Assembly: GCA_003278685.1 (NCBI GenBank)
Contig: QCDS01000007.1
Span: 1 to 48,103, forward strand
Length of the DNA: 48,103 nucleotides
Source: Prochlorococcus sp. AG-355-K03
GTDB taxonomy: Bacteria > Cyanobacteriota > Cyanobacteriia > PCC-6307 > Cyanobiaceae
Reading direction: 5' to 3'
Shown here one piece after another: positions 8,601 to 16,043 of the stretch; position 1 is the first letter of the stretch, and each line of letters opens with the position of its first letter. Under the pieces are notes generated by a model. It saw only the letters and a program-made list of their open reading frames with translations. It ran no database searches and was not told the DNA's origin. The position numbers and the translations under genes were made by a program.

Positions 8601-10004
8601 GTGAAATTTACAAGTAAGGTGTACAAGATCAAAGATGCTTACAAAAAGCTATCAGTGCCTCAATTTACTATTGTTACGGGCTTGTTTATTATTTGCCTTG
8701 GAACTTTAATTTTGAGTTCACCATTATGTTCATCTTCAAAGGTTGGTTTGTGGGAGGCATTTTTTACATCAACTTCAGCTATAACTGTAACTGGCTTAAC
8801 CATAATAGATATTGGTGTTGATTTAAATTTCTTTGGCCAAGTTTTCTTGGCTTTTATGCTTTTATCAGGTGGTCTAGGATTAATGGCCATTACAACATTT
8901 TTACAAGGTTTTGTTGTAAAGGGGACAAAGCTAAGAACTAGATTAGACAAAGGAAAGACTTTAGATGAATTTGGAGTTGGAGGAATTGGTCGAACTTTTC
9001 AAAGCATTGCTATTACGGCAATTAGTATCATATCTTTAGGAGCAATTATCTTATATTCTTTTGGATTTGTAGACATTCAAAATAATTGGGAAAGACTCTG
9101 GTCTTCGATTTTTCACAGCATTTCTGCATATAACAATGCAGGATTTTCGTTAATGTCAAATAGTCTTCAAGACTATAGAACAAATTATTTGGTGAATATT
9201 GTTTTTGTTTTTCTCATTGTTACGGGTGGATTGGGCTGGCGTGTTATTGATGATATTTGGAGTCATAAAAAAAATCTTTCTTATAAGAAATTAAGCCTTC
9301 ATTCCAGACTAGTTATTAGGACAAGTTTGTCTCTAATATTTTTCGGATCATTAGGATTCTTTATCACTGAATCATTGCTAAATAGTCAATTTTTTAATGA
9401 TTTAAATTTGTTTGAACGGTTGATGTCATCTATCTTCGAAACAGTTAGTGCAAGAACTGCAGGCTTTACAAATTTTCCGATTTCTTTGAACTCTATCTCA
9501 GATACTGGCCTCTTATTATTAATGACGCTTATGTTTATTGGAGCAAGTACTGGAGGTACTGGTGGAGGCATAAAAACAACTACATTTATTGCTTTAATGG
9601 CTGCAACTAGATCAACTTTAAGAGGTCAGAAAGATGTAATTATTAGCAATAGATTAATCTCAGATAAGGTTATTCTAAAGGCAGTTGGAATCACAGTTGG
9701 ATCTTTGCTTTTTGTTCTTTTAATGGCAATGTTGCTTAGTACAACTAATACTTTTGTTAAAAAAGAATCATTCACATTCCTAGAAATTCTGTTCACTTGT
9801 ATATCTGCATTTGCAACAGTTGGTTTTGATATTGGTTTAACTGCAAAATTAAATCATTTTGGTCAATTTATTCTTATTGTGGGTATGTTTGTGGGCAGAC
9901 TTGGGATTCTTTTGCTTTTAAGTGCACTTTGGCAGGCTCTTTATAAGAGTAGAATAGATAGACAAAAGAGAATTGGCTATCCTAGGGCTGATCTATACGT
10001 TTAA
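8601..10004 (+). CDS. Trk/Ktr-family cation channel subunit (KtrB-like)
   Basis: The membrane subunit of a K+/Na+ uptake system made of four pore-loop repeats. All four selectivity-filter glycines can be seen: TVTGL (62-66), NNAGF, RTAGF and ATVGF. A gating-loop-like run GASTGGTGGG sits in the third repeat, as in KtrB. The GTG start at 8601 is 4 bp after the DASS stop, with no better ATG. Its 467 residues and the partner NAD-binding subunit 18 bp downstream mark it as KtrB-like rather than TrkH of enterobacteria. An intact filter suggests K+ selectivity; cyanobacterial relatives can depend on Na+. Confidence 0.9.
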   Translation: MKFTSKVYKIKDAYKKLSVPQFTIVTGLFIICLGTLILSSPLCSSSKVGLWEAFFTSTSAITVTGLTIIDIGVDLNFFGQVFLAFMLLSGGLGLMAITTFLQGFVVKGTKLRTRLDKGKTLDEFGVGGIGRTFQSIAITAISIISLGAIILYSFGFVDIQNNWERLWSSIFHSISAYNNAGFSLMSNSLQDYRTNYLVNIVFVFLIVTGGLGWRVIDDIWSHKKNLSYKKLSLHSRLVIRTSLSLIFFGSLGFFITESLLNSQFFNDLNLFERLMSSIFETVSARTAGFTNFPISLNSISDTGLLLLMTLMFIGASTGGTGGGIKTTTFIALMAATRSTLRGQKDVIISNRLISDKVILKAVGITVGSLLFVLLMAMLLSTTNTFVKKESFTFLEILFTCISAFATVGFDIGLTAKLNHFGQFILIVGMFVGRLGILLLLSALWQALYKSRIDRQKRIGYPRADLYV

Positions 10005-10022
10005 GATTGACTGAGTTTTATT

Positions 10023-10727
10023 ATGGCTGATTGGTGGCAGTGGTCTCAAAAGAGAGAAAATGAAGCACTCACTTTTGCAGTTGTCGGCGTTGGAAGATTT
10101 GGAACCGCAGTTTGCAGAGAACTTATTAGTAATGGTGCAGATGTTTTGGCTGCAGATTATTCGGAAAAAGCTATTGATGATTTGAGGCAATTAGAACCTT
10201 CAATAGAAGCGAGAGTTGTAGATTGTACTGATGAAGAGTCAATGAAGGAATCGGGAATACTTGAAATGAACACTGTTGTGGTGGGTATTAGTGAACCAAT
10301 TGAAGCAAGTATAACCACAACTCTTATTGCTAAGGATAGTGAAGGTAGCAAAGTTAAAAGAGTAATAGCGAGAGCTACCAGTGACTTGCACGAAAAAATG
10401 TTAAAAAGAGTAGGTGCAGATAAAGTTGTTTTCCCATCAAGGATGCAAGGAGAAAGATTAGGTTTAGAACTAGTAAGACCGAATCTAATCGAAAGATTGG
10501 AACTAGATAATCAAACTGGTATAGATGAAATAACAGTTCCAGAGGAATTTATTGGAAGATCTTTGAGAGATTTAAATTTGAGGAAAAATTATTTAGTAAA
10601 TGTTCTTGCTGCAGGACCTGCTGAACAGTTAACAGTTAATCCTCCAGCAAAATATATTTTGGAAAGAGGAAATATTTTGGTCGTCATGGGTAAAACTGTA
10701 GATTTACAGAAATTGCCTCAAAATTAA
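10023..10727 (+). CDS. RCK-domain regulatory subunit of K+ uptake system (KtrA-like)
   Basis: A cytosolic gating ring subunit that binds nucleotide and controls the KtrB channel. The N-terminal Rossmann domain has GVGRFG at 22-27 and acidic Asp45 at the end of strand 2, the usual NAD(H)/nucleotide ribose contact. An RCK_C domain follows from about 150 (EITVPEEFIGRSLRDL). It is a single RCK_N plus RCK_C, 234 residues, as in KtrA, not the double TrkA. It is the last gene of the NDH-2/DASS/KtrB operon and ends 5 bp from the convergent ribbon-helix-helix gene. It could also regulate the DASS protein, which carries related RCK_C domains; that is speculative. Confidence 0.9.
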   Translation: MADWWQWSQKRENEALTFAVVGVGRFGTAVCRELISNGADVLAADYSEKAIDDLRQLEPSIEARVVDCTDEESMKESGILEMNTVVVGISEPIEASITTTLIAKDSEGSKVKRVIARATSDLHEKMLKRVGADKVVFPSRMQGERLGLELVRPNLIERLELDNQTGIDEITVPEEFIGRSLRDLNLRKNYLVNVLAAGPAEQLTVNPPAKYILERGNILVVMGKTVDLQKLPQN

Positions 10728-10732
10728 TTAAT

Positions 10733-11035
10733 TTAATCAGATTGTTTATAGTATCTAATCCTTTGAGGAGCTCTTTTTAATCTTCTGACGCTTTGTTTTT
10801 CAAGTTCATCTCTAAATTTATCAGTATTTAAACTATTTTCTGAAACAGGAGATTTAGCTTCTTTTTCGAAATATTTTTTTATACCCTCTTGTATTAACAC
10901 TTTTGCCATATTACTTACTGTCCTAGATTCATTATCGGCCAAAATACTTAATTGCTCACATATTAATTCTGGAAGAACTACTTGAATTCTTGGGGATTTA
11001 GGCTTCCCATTGGTTGAGTTTTGGCGGGTAGCCAT
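10733..11035 (-). CDS. Ribbon-helix-helix DNA-binding protein (putative regulator)
   Basis: A 100-residue protein with a ribbon-helix-helix pattern at about 17-56: a short strand PRIQVVLPE, helix ICEQLSILADNE, then turn and second helix SRTVSNMAKVLIQEGIKKY. This matches MetJ/Arc/CopG-type DNA-binding domains. The C-terminal part is basic (RRLKRAPQRIRYY). The ATG at 11035 directly follows a dyad-rich region, 11049-11102, that could be its own operator. The gene is convergent with the KtrA-like gene and divergent from the lysine-rich hypothetical at 11153. No toxin partner is adjacent, so an antitoxin role is not supported. Target genes are unknown. Confidence 0.7.
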   Translation of the reverse strand: MATRQNSTNGKPKSPRIQVVLPELICEQLSILADNESRTVSNMAKVLIQEGIKKYFEKEAKSPVSENSLNTDKFRDELEKQSVRRLKRAPQRIRYYKQSD

Positions 11036-11048
11036 GAGTCAAAGTTGA

Positions 11049-11102
11049 TAACTGTTACTTATAAGTATACACAGTTAGTCAAGGATACTATCTTTGTGTA
11101 TA
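11049..11102. promoter_or_regulatory. Dyad-rich divergent intergenic region, candidate operator
   Basis: TAACTGT (11049-11055) is inverted as ACAGTTA (11071-11077). Between them is the 12-bp perfect palindrome TACTTATAAGTA (11056-11067). Outside them TTGA and TCAA extend the symmetry with a one-base offset. A second 8-bp dyad is TATACACA (11066-11073) with TGTGTATA (11095-11102). The cluster sits 14 bp upstream of the ribbon-helix-helix gene and about 50 bp upstream of the divergent gene at 11153. It therefore fits an autoregulatory operator, though AT-rich DNA yields short dyads by chance. Confidence 0.4.
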
Positions 11103-11152
11103 TTATTAGTAAGGAAATTTATGTCCGTATCAATTAATTGTTTTATTGTCCC

Positions 11153-11491
11153 ATGAAAAATTCAAGAAAAATTGATTCTCCAAAAAGGTCGATAATTGAT
11201 AAACCGAAAAAAAGATTAGTTAATTCTGATTCTCACGATAATGAAAATAGTGACGTTTTGGTATCAGCTGTTATTAGTCCATATTTGTTAACTCATCTTC
11301 ACCATATTCTTCAGCAGTCTGAGTATTATGCTCAAAAAGATGGAAGAAAATCTCATGCAGCTAACTTTGCGAAACTAAGAAAAGTTTTATGTTTAGACGC
11401 AAGAAGTATGGCAGATGCCTCTGCAAAAGAGATAAAAGATTTGGATAATGATTTATCTAATAATAAATATAGTGAACAAAATGTAGCTTGA
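11153..11491 (+). CDS. Conserved hypothetical protein, lysine-rich N-terminus
   Basis: I do not recognise a characterised family. The start is taken at the ATG at 11153 (MKNSRKIDSPKRS); an in-frame TTG 15 bp upstream is less likely. The 112 residues split into a basic, low-complexity N-terminus (about 1-35, many Lys, Arg and Ser) and a predicted helical part, ISPYLLTHLHHILQQSEYYAQ and on to about residue 95. The C-terminus is acidic and Asn-rich. No membrane segment or cysteine is visible. It is divergent from the ribbon-helix-helix gene and lies upstream of the Nif11-like gene with a 34 bp gap that contains a small hairpin. Confidence 0.65.
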   Translation: MKNSRKIDSPKRSIIDKPKKRLVNSDSHDNENSDVLVSAVISPYLLTHLHHILQQSEYYAQKDGRKSHAANFAKLRKVLCLDARSMADASAKEIKDLDNDLSNNKYSEQNVA

Positions 11492-11497
11492 AGTAAT

Positions 11498-11520
11498 AAT
11501 CTATTAATAAATAGATTTTT
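11498..11520 (+). terminator. AT-rich hairpin with T-run, possible weak terminator
   Basis: AATCTATT (11498-11505), a 4-base loop, then AATAGATT (11510-11517) and a run of T. It lies directly after the stop of the gene at 11153 and 6 bp before the Nif11-like start. A terminator here would leave no room for a separate promoter for the downstream gene. Attenuation or a processing site is equally possible. The stem has only two G-C pairs, so stability is low. Confidence 0.35.
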
Positions 11521-11525
11521 AAAAC

Positions 11526-11756
11526 ATGTCCAGTAATGCTGAAAAGCTCTATAAGTTAATAGCCAACGATTCTAAAAAGAAACAAAGTCTGTTTATGACG
11601 GCCTTAACTAATCCCAAAAAAGCCTTAGATAAAATCTGCGATATTGGCAACGAGTTAAATATTTCTGTGACTAAAGAAGAGGTTATTGAATATTTGAGTA
11701 CTATTGATGATGAGGCAACTAAAATGTGGTTGATTAAGGCTCGAGGAGGTCTTTAG
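11526..11756 (+). CDS. Nif11-like small protein with C-terminal Gly-Gly
   Basis: A 76-residue protein whose body resembles the Nif11 domain: an N-terminal helix SNAEKLYKLIANDSKKKQ, a second helix with ALTNPKKALDKICDIGNELN, then VTKEEVIEYLSTIDDE. Nif11 domains serve as leader peptides of some RiPP precursors, such as the prochlorosins, but are also found alone. Here the sequence ends in ARGGL, a double glycine at the very C-terminus with no core peptide after it, so it is not a normal precursor. No lanthionine synthetase or peptidase-ABC exporter gene is in the window. The last 23 bp overlap, on the other strand, the small membrane protein gene at 11734. Function unknown. Confidence 0.6.
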   Translation: MSSNAEKLYKLIANDSKKKQSLFMTALTNPKKALDKICDIGNELNISVTKEEVIEYLSTIDDEATKMWLIKARGGL

Positions 11757-11910
11757 GAAAAGGTTTCGAATAATTATTATTTGGAGCAGGAATAGGTTTT
11801 ATTCTTTTGTTGTAGCCACCTCCACCAGCCAAAGTCCAAAAAAACCAATAACTTGGAATTGCAAGAGCTGCAGCTATGAAAATCACTACAATTTGTTCTA
11901 TTCTTTTCAT
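11734..11910 (-). CDS. Small single-pass membrane protein, conserved-looking, function unknown
   Basis: A 58-residue frame from ATG at 11910 to TAA at 11734-11736. Residues 4-29 form one clear transmembrane helix (EQIVVIFIAAALAIPSYWFF), preceded by MKR. After the helix comes TLAGGGGYNKR and a Pro/Asn/Lys-rich tail (IKPIPAPNNN). The AGGGG plus basic cluster after the helix and the proline-rich tail look like real protein, not random AT-rich translation. It resembles a small cyanobacterial membrane protein I recall only vaguely. Its 3' end overlaps the Nif11-like gene by 23 bp and its start is divergent from the ABC-F gene across 72 bp. Confidence 0.7.
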   Translation of the reverse strand: MKRIEQIVVIFIAAALAIPSYWFFWTLAGGGGYNKRIKPIPAPNNNYSKPFPKDLLEP

Positions 11911-11982
11911 GATTTAATTTTATTCCACAAAATATTTTTTAGTAAATAAGCCACAGATTTTGTAAATTCTATTTTTAAAACA

Positions 11983-13599
11983 GTGATTAGATTTGAAGGT
12001 GTAAGCAAAATTTATTCTACAGATGTTGTTTTAAAAAATATTAGTTGGGAGATTAAGAAAGGAGAAAAAGTTGGTTTAGTTGGTTCTAATGGTGCAGGTA
12101 AATCAACCCAATTTAAGATTTTAATTGGAGAGGAAGAGCAAACAAGCGGAACGATCATCAAAGAGGGAAATCCTAAAATTGCCCATTTAAAACAGGAGTT
12201 CGATTGTAATTTAAATTTTTCAGTGAGACAGGAATTAGAAAGTTCTTTTAAAGATATACAAATTGTTGCCATTAAACTTTTAGAAATTGAGAATAAAATG
12301 AAATCATTGGATATTAAAAAAAACTCCGATGAACTTGAAATATTTGTAAATCAACTCGCAAAATATCAGGCAAAATTTGAAGCTTTAGGTGGTTATAAAA
12401 TGCAATCTGATGTAGAAAAAATATTACCAAAATTAGGCTTTTCTAAAGAAGATGCCGATAAATTAGTTGGCAATTTCTCAGGTGGTTGGCAGATGAAAAT
12501 TGCACTTGGAAAAATAATCTTACAAAAACCTGATTTACTTTTATTGGATGAACCAACCAATCATTTAGATTTAGAAACTATTTTTTGGCTGGAAGAATAT
12601 CTATCATCGCTTAAGATTGCAGTAATAATAATTAGCCATGATAGATATTTTTTAGATAAATTATGTAAAAAAACAATTTTTGTAGATAGAGGAAGATCTG
12701 AAACATATAATGGGAACTATTCTTTTTTTGTAGAACAGAAATCTTTGAATGAAGAATCACAAAATAAGGCATATCAATTACAAAAAAAAGAAATTGAGTT
12801 ACAGAAGAGGTATATAGATAGATTTAGAGCTAGTGCAACTAGAAGTTCTCAAGCAAAGAGTAGAGAAAAACAATTAAAAAAGATTTCTAAAATTGAGGCT
12901 CCAATAGCAAAATCAAAAAGTCCTGTTTTTAATTTTCCAGAGTGCCCTCGCTCAGGAAAATTAGTTCTAAATATCAAAAATTTGTCTCATAGTTTCGAGG
13001 ATAAAATTCTTTTTTTAGATATTAATTTAAAGATTTCTTCTGGGGAGAAAATAGCAATATTGGGACCTAATGGCTGCGGCAAATCTACATTGCTAAAAAT
13101 TATTATGAAACAAATATCCCCTGAAATCGGAGAAATTAATCTTGGTAAACATAATATAGTTACTAGCTATTATGAACAGAATCAGGCTGAAGCACTTTCA
13201 CTTGACGAAAAGGTTATTGATTTAATATGTAATAAGTCTCCAGAATGGTCCCAAAAAAAAGTTAGAACATTTTTAGGGGGTTTTGGCTTTCAAAATGAAA
13301 CTGTTTTTAAATATATTAAACAACTCAGTGGGGGAGAAAAGGCAAGATTAGCATTGGCGCTCATGATTATTAATCCAAGTAATTTCCTTCTTTTGGACGA
13401 ACCAACTAATCATTTGGATCTGCAATCTAAGGAAAACTTAGAATTAGCAATTAAAAATTATAAAGGTTCATTATTAATTATTTCTCATGATCGGTATTTT
13501 ATTTCAAAGGTTGCAAATAGAATTATCGAAATTAAAGATTCAAAGTTACTTTCATATGATGGTAATTACGAATATTTTTTAGAAAAAAAATCAAAGTGA
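11983..13599 (+). CDS. ABC-F family ATPase (ribosome-associated type)
   Basis: A soluble protein of two fused ABC ATPase domains without membrane segments, the ABC-F layout (Uup/EttA/YdiF group). Such proteins act on the ribosome. Domain 1 has Walker A GSNGAGKST at 34-42, signature FSGGW and Walker B LLLLDEPTNHLDLE. Domain 2 has GPNGCGKST, LSGGEKAR and FLLLDEPTNHLDL. The linker between them (about 265-315) is charged and helical with KRYIDRFRASATRSSQAKSREKQ, the family's P-site interaction motif. The 538-residue length is on the short side, with no long C-terminal coiled coil. The GTG at 11983 is the start. It is not a transporter. Confidence 0.92.
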   Translation: MIRFEGVSKIYSTDVVLKNISWEIKKGEKVGLVGSNGAGKSTQFKILIGEEEQTSGTIIKEGNPKIAHLKQEFDCNLNFSVRQELESSFKDIQIVAIKLLEIENKMKSLDIKKNSDELEIFVNQLAKYQAKFEALGGYKMQSDVEKILPKLGFSKEDADKLVGNFSGGWQMKIALGKIILQKPDLLLLDEPTNHLDLETIFWLEEYLSSLKIAVIIISHDRYFLDKLCKKTIFVDRGRSETYNGNYSFFVEQKSLNEESQNKAYQLQKKEIELQKRYIDRFRASATRSSQAKSREKQLKKISKIEAPIAKSKSPVFNFPECPRSGKLVLNIKNLSHSFEDKILFLDINLKISSGEKIAILGPNGCGKSTLLKIIMKQISPEIGEINLGKHNIVTSYYEQNQAEALSLDEKVIDLICNKSPEWSQKKVRTFLGGFGFQNETVFKYIKQLSGGEKARLALALMIINPSNFLLLDEPTNHLDLQSKENLELAIKNYKGSLLIISHDRYFISKVANRIIEIKDSKLLSYDGNYEYFLEKKSK

Positions 13600-13713
13600 T
13601 AAAAAAATTTGATTACTTTTAAAAAAGTTTACATTTGGTTAAGTAAGATCACTCATTTATCTTTACATAGTTTACCGTCCTTGATTAACCTTAAAAATAC
13701 AAAAATAATTTAT

Positions 13714-13857
13714 ATGAAAAATTATCAATTCCAAGAAAAACAGTTTCAAATTTCGGATCCTATTGAAAGTTATTTTGAATGCATTACTACCTGTGATATA
13801 AGGGATGGTGGATGCATTTCTAGGTGTGTGGAAATACTTAAACAGAACGAAGATTAG
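13714..13857 (+). CDS. Four-cysteine microprotein (CX3C-X6-CX3C)
   Basis: A 47-residue protein starting at ATG 13714; an upstream in-frame TTG extension to 13609 has no protein-like character. Cys23, Cys27, Cys34 and Cys38 form CX3C-X6-CX3C in FECITTCDIRDGGCISRCVE. The spacing of each pair suits two helices joined by disulfides, or a metal site. It lacks a signal peptide, so a cytosolic metal-binding or redox role is possible. It follows the ABC-F gene by 114 bp and ends 5 bp before the convergent HtrA gene. I recognise it only as the sort of small conserved protein seen in picocyanobacteria. Confidence 0.65.
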   Translation: MKNYQFQEKQFQISDPIESYFECITTCDIRDGGCISRCVEILKQNED

Positions 13858-13862
13858 TCCTT

Positions 13863-14981
13863 TTAATTATTTTCTAAATTAGTTATATCAGTTGGTATTA
13901 CTTTTAATTTAATAAATTTATTATTACGCTTTAATAATATATTTACTTGTTTATTAATACCATTTTTACTTATTTGGTCTATAACGTCTGATGCTGTTTC
14001 AATATCTTTATTACCGACTTTAACTATAATATCTTCTATCATGATTCCACTCTTTGCTGCTGGACTGTTCGGTACTACATATCCAACTTTAACGACATTA
14101 TTTTTTCTCTCAGAATTACTTGCCTCTATTAGGCTAATCCCTATCATAGGGTGTATTACTTTTCCATTTTTTATGAGTTTATAGGCAATTTCCTTAGCTT
14201 TATTAATTGGGATTGCGAAACTCAAACCCGCTCCAGGACCTGATCTTATCAACGTATTAATACCAATTACTTCTCCCTCGCTATTCAATAGTGGACCTCC
14301 AGAATTGCCAGGATTAATAGCAGCGTCTGTTTGTATCAATTCAAGTTTTTTATCATATATTCCTAATTGATTGACGTTTCTATTTAGATTACTAATAATA
14401 CCAAGGGTTACTGTGTTTTCCAGTCCGAATGGGTTCCCAACTGCTATAGCCCAATCACCAACTTTAATCTTTGCAGAATTGCCTAATTTTGCTTTTGGCC
14501 AAGGTCCTTTCCCTTCAATCTTTAGCACAGCTAAATCAGTAAAAAAGTCTTCTCCTATAAGTTTTGCTTCATATTTTTTGCCATTGGTTAAACCAACAAT
14601 CACCTTATCTGATCCATTGACAACATGAGCATTGGTCATTATGAGTCCATCTGCAAATATAAATCCACTTCCTTGGTTTTGTTCTATCCTTGGCCGACTT
14701 TCATTAGGTAAATCAAATCCAAAAAATCTTTCAAAATATGGGTCTAGAAATAGTTGAGAATTCCTAGGAAATTTTCTTTTTTTAACATATCTTTGAGTAT
14801 CAATTGTCACGACAGCAGCACCGGTTCTTTCTACAGCTTTAGTTATGAAAGATTTGCTTGAATATAAATTAGTTTCATTAACTTTTGGTTTACTTAATGG
14901 TTGTGATATGACTTTTACAGGGTATCTAATGCCCACTATTATTAATGAGGCAATTAGTAATAGCTTTTGGATGTATTTCAA
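13863..14981 (-). CDS. HtrA/Deg-family serine protease with PDZ domain
   Basis: A periplasmic or lumenal quality-control protease. An N-terminal signal segment (KLLLIASLIIVGI) is followed by a trypsin-like domain with the catalytic triad His119 (NAHVVNG), Asp149 (TDLAVLKI) and Ser227 (GNSGGPL). One PDZ domain occupies about 275-365, with the carboxylate-binding region GYVVPNSPAAKSGI. With 372 residues and one PDZ it matches the cyanobacterial HhoA/HhoB/HtrA group; assigning it to one of the three is not possible by eye. The region NSQLFLDPYFERFFGFD is the linker common in this family. ATG start; divergent from the DUF2973 gene across 168 bp. Confidence 0.93.
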   Translation of the reverse strand: MKYIQKLLLIASLIIVGIRYPVKVISQPLSKPKVNETNLYSSKSFITKAVERTGAAVVTIDTQRYVKKRKFPRNSQLFLDPYFERFFGFDLPNESRPRIEQNQGSGFIFADGLIMTNAHVVNGSDKVIVGLTNGKKYEAKLIGEDFFTDLAVLKIEGKGPWPKAKLGNSAKIKVGDWAIAVGNPFGLENTVTLGIISNLNRNVNQLGIYDKKLELIQTDAAINPGNSGGPLLNSEGEVIGINTLIRSGPGAGLSFAIPINKAKEIAYKLIKNGKVIHPMIGISLIEASNSERKNNVVKVGYVVPNSPAAKSGIMIEDIIVKVGNKDIETASDVIDQISKNGINKQVNILLKRNNKFIKLKVIPTDITNLENN

Positions 14982-15149
14982 TTTTGATAATTTATGGTCT
15001 TCGAGGGACTTAATACACCATGATAAGTGTAATCTTAATATAACTACTAATAAAATTATTTGAATCTAGAGAATTATTTAATGACTTGAGCTAAATTTCT
15101 TTTTTTCGGGCTATGATAATAAAAATATAACTTACTAATTTATAAGTTG

Positions 15150-15413
15150 ATGACTTTTCTATTTCCAATCATATATTCTGCGGCCTTAACTTATTTAGTT
15201 TGGAAAGCTTTTAAAGTAATGTCTAATGGCTGGGGCATATCTGATAATAAAAATAAACGTTTAAGTACTTCCAGTTTTAAACAAAAAAAGTACACAATAC
15301 ACCCAGAACTTTTAGATAAATCAGGTAATATAACAGAAGAGGAGTTATTAACAGTAAGATTTTCGAACGATAATGACTCTACATTAGAAGAAAAAGGTTC
15401 AACAACTGATTAA
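15150..15413 (+). CDS. DUF2973 family membrane-anchored protein
   Basis: An 87-residue protein of unknown function. The ATG at 15150 is preferred over an adjacent TTG at 15147. An N-terminal membrane segment, FLFPIIYSAALTYLVWKAF, is followed by a soluble region with HPELLDKSGNITEEELLTVRF. This HPELLD-x-G-x4-E-LL-x-R pattern is the hallmark of cyanobacterial DUF2973. The C-terminus is acidic and Ser/Thr-rich. A TATGAT element at 15112-15117 may be its -10 box. The conserved gene at 15439 follows after 25 bp, probably in the same transcript. Confidence 0.75.
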   Translation: MTFLFPIIYSAALTYLVWKAFKVMSNGWGISDNKNKRLSTSSFKQKKYTIHPELLDKSGNITEEELLTVRFSNDNDSTLEEKGSTTD

Positions 15414-15438
15414 CCAAATTACAACTTAAGAAAAAAAA

Positions 15439-15822
15439 TTGGAATTAAGAACAAAAATTGTTTCAGCGGTAATAAGATCTCTAAAGTTGCCACCAAGGTT
15501 TCGTTTAAAAATGGTTAAAGAAGATCCGGTGAGACTTGAACTAAGTCTCACTCCTTCTTATGGAAAAAATCCAGTTATTGTAGGTATAGTTGAATCTTTA
15601 GACTTAGTTGCGCGAAGAGATAGAGAAGGTAGATTACCAAGAGATCTTCAAGGTACTTGGGACTGGACTGTAAGACATGGAAAAGTTAGTACTGGAGGTT
15701 GGAATCCTATGTTAAAAGAGGCATTGCAAACAATGTTTGATACTGGTTTACCAGCTATTGTATATGAGGAATTAACCGGAGATGAGTATCGACCTGTTGA
15801 TGGTATGAGACATGTTAAATAA
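15439..15822 (+). CDS. Conserved cyanobacterial hypothetical protein
   Basis: A 127-residue soluble protein, no function recognised. It starts at TTG 15439, because the first internal ATG (residue 25, MVKEDP) would cut a well-formed N-terminal helix rich in basic residues. The composition is ordinary, with a distinctive central motif LQGTWDWTVRHGKVSTGGWNP and the tail TGDEYRPVDGMRHVK. The many conserved-looking Trp, Gly and Arg positions suggest a folded domain under constraint. It has no cysteine or membrane helix. It sits between DUF2973 and the high-light-inducible gene; the 70 bp before the latter give it room for its own promoter. Confidence 0.7.
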   Translation: MELRTKIVSAVIRSLKLPPRFRLKMVKEDPVRLELSLTPSYGKNPVIVGIVESLDLVARRDREGRLPRDLQGTWDWTVRHGKVSTGGWNPMLKEALQTMFDTGLPAIVYEELTGDEYRPVDGMRHVK

Positions 15823-15892
15823 ATAATTTATTTATTTATCATAAATTCTTCCTTAAAACGTTAAAATAATTTGATAGACGATTTAGTTAATT

Positions 15893-16039
15893 ATGAATAA
15901 TGACAATCAACCAAGATTTGGCTTCGTAAATTTTGCAGAAACCTGGAATGGACGTATGGCTATGATGGGAATTTTGATTGGTCTTGGTACTGAATTAATT
16001 ACTGGACAAAGTATTCTTAGACAAATTGGAATAGGTTAA
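15893..16039 (+). CDS. hli: High-light-inducible protein (Hli/SCP, single-helix Cab-like)
   Basis: A 48-residue single-helix relative of light-harvesting Cab proteins. ETWNGRMAM (16-24) contains the chlorophyll-binding E-x2-N-x-R motif: Glu16, Asn19, Arg21. It begins the single thylakoid helix MAMMGILIGLGTELITG. The N-terminal PRFGFVNFAE matches the short Hli class. Such proteins bind chlorophyll and carotenoid and protect photosystems, or newly made chlorophyll, under high light. Marine picocyanobacteria carry many copies; this one is in a core context rather than beside other hli genes. The stop is 4 bp before the end of the convergent zinc-ribbon gene. Confidence 0.92.
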   Translation: MNNDNQPRFGFVNFAETWNGRMAMMGILIGLGTELITGQSILRQIGIG

Positions 16040-16043
16040 TATT

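Noticed and set aside
10733-11035. Ribbon-helix-helix protein as antitoxin of a toxin-antitoxin pair
   Set aside because: No small toxin-like gene overlaps or follows it; the neighbours are a potassium-transport subunit and a divergent hypothetical gene.
13609-13713. N-terminal extension of the four-cysteine microprotein from an upstream TTG
   Set aside because: The extension has no domain character and a good ATG follows at 13714.
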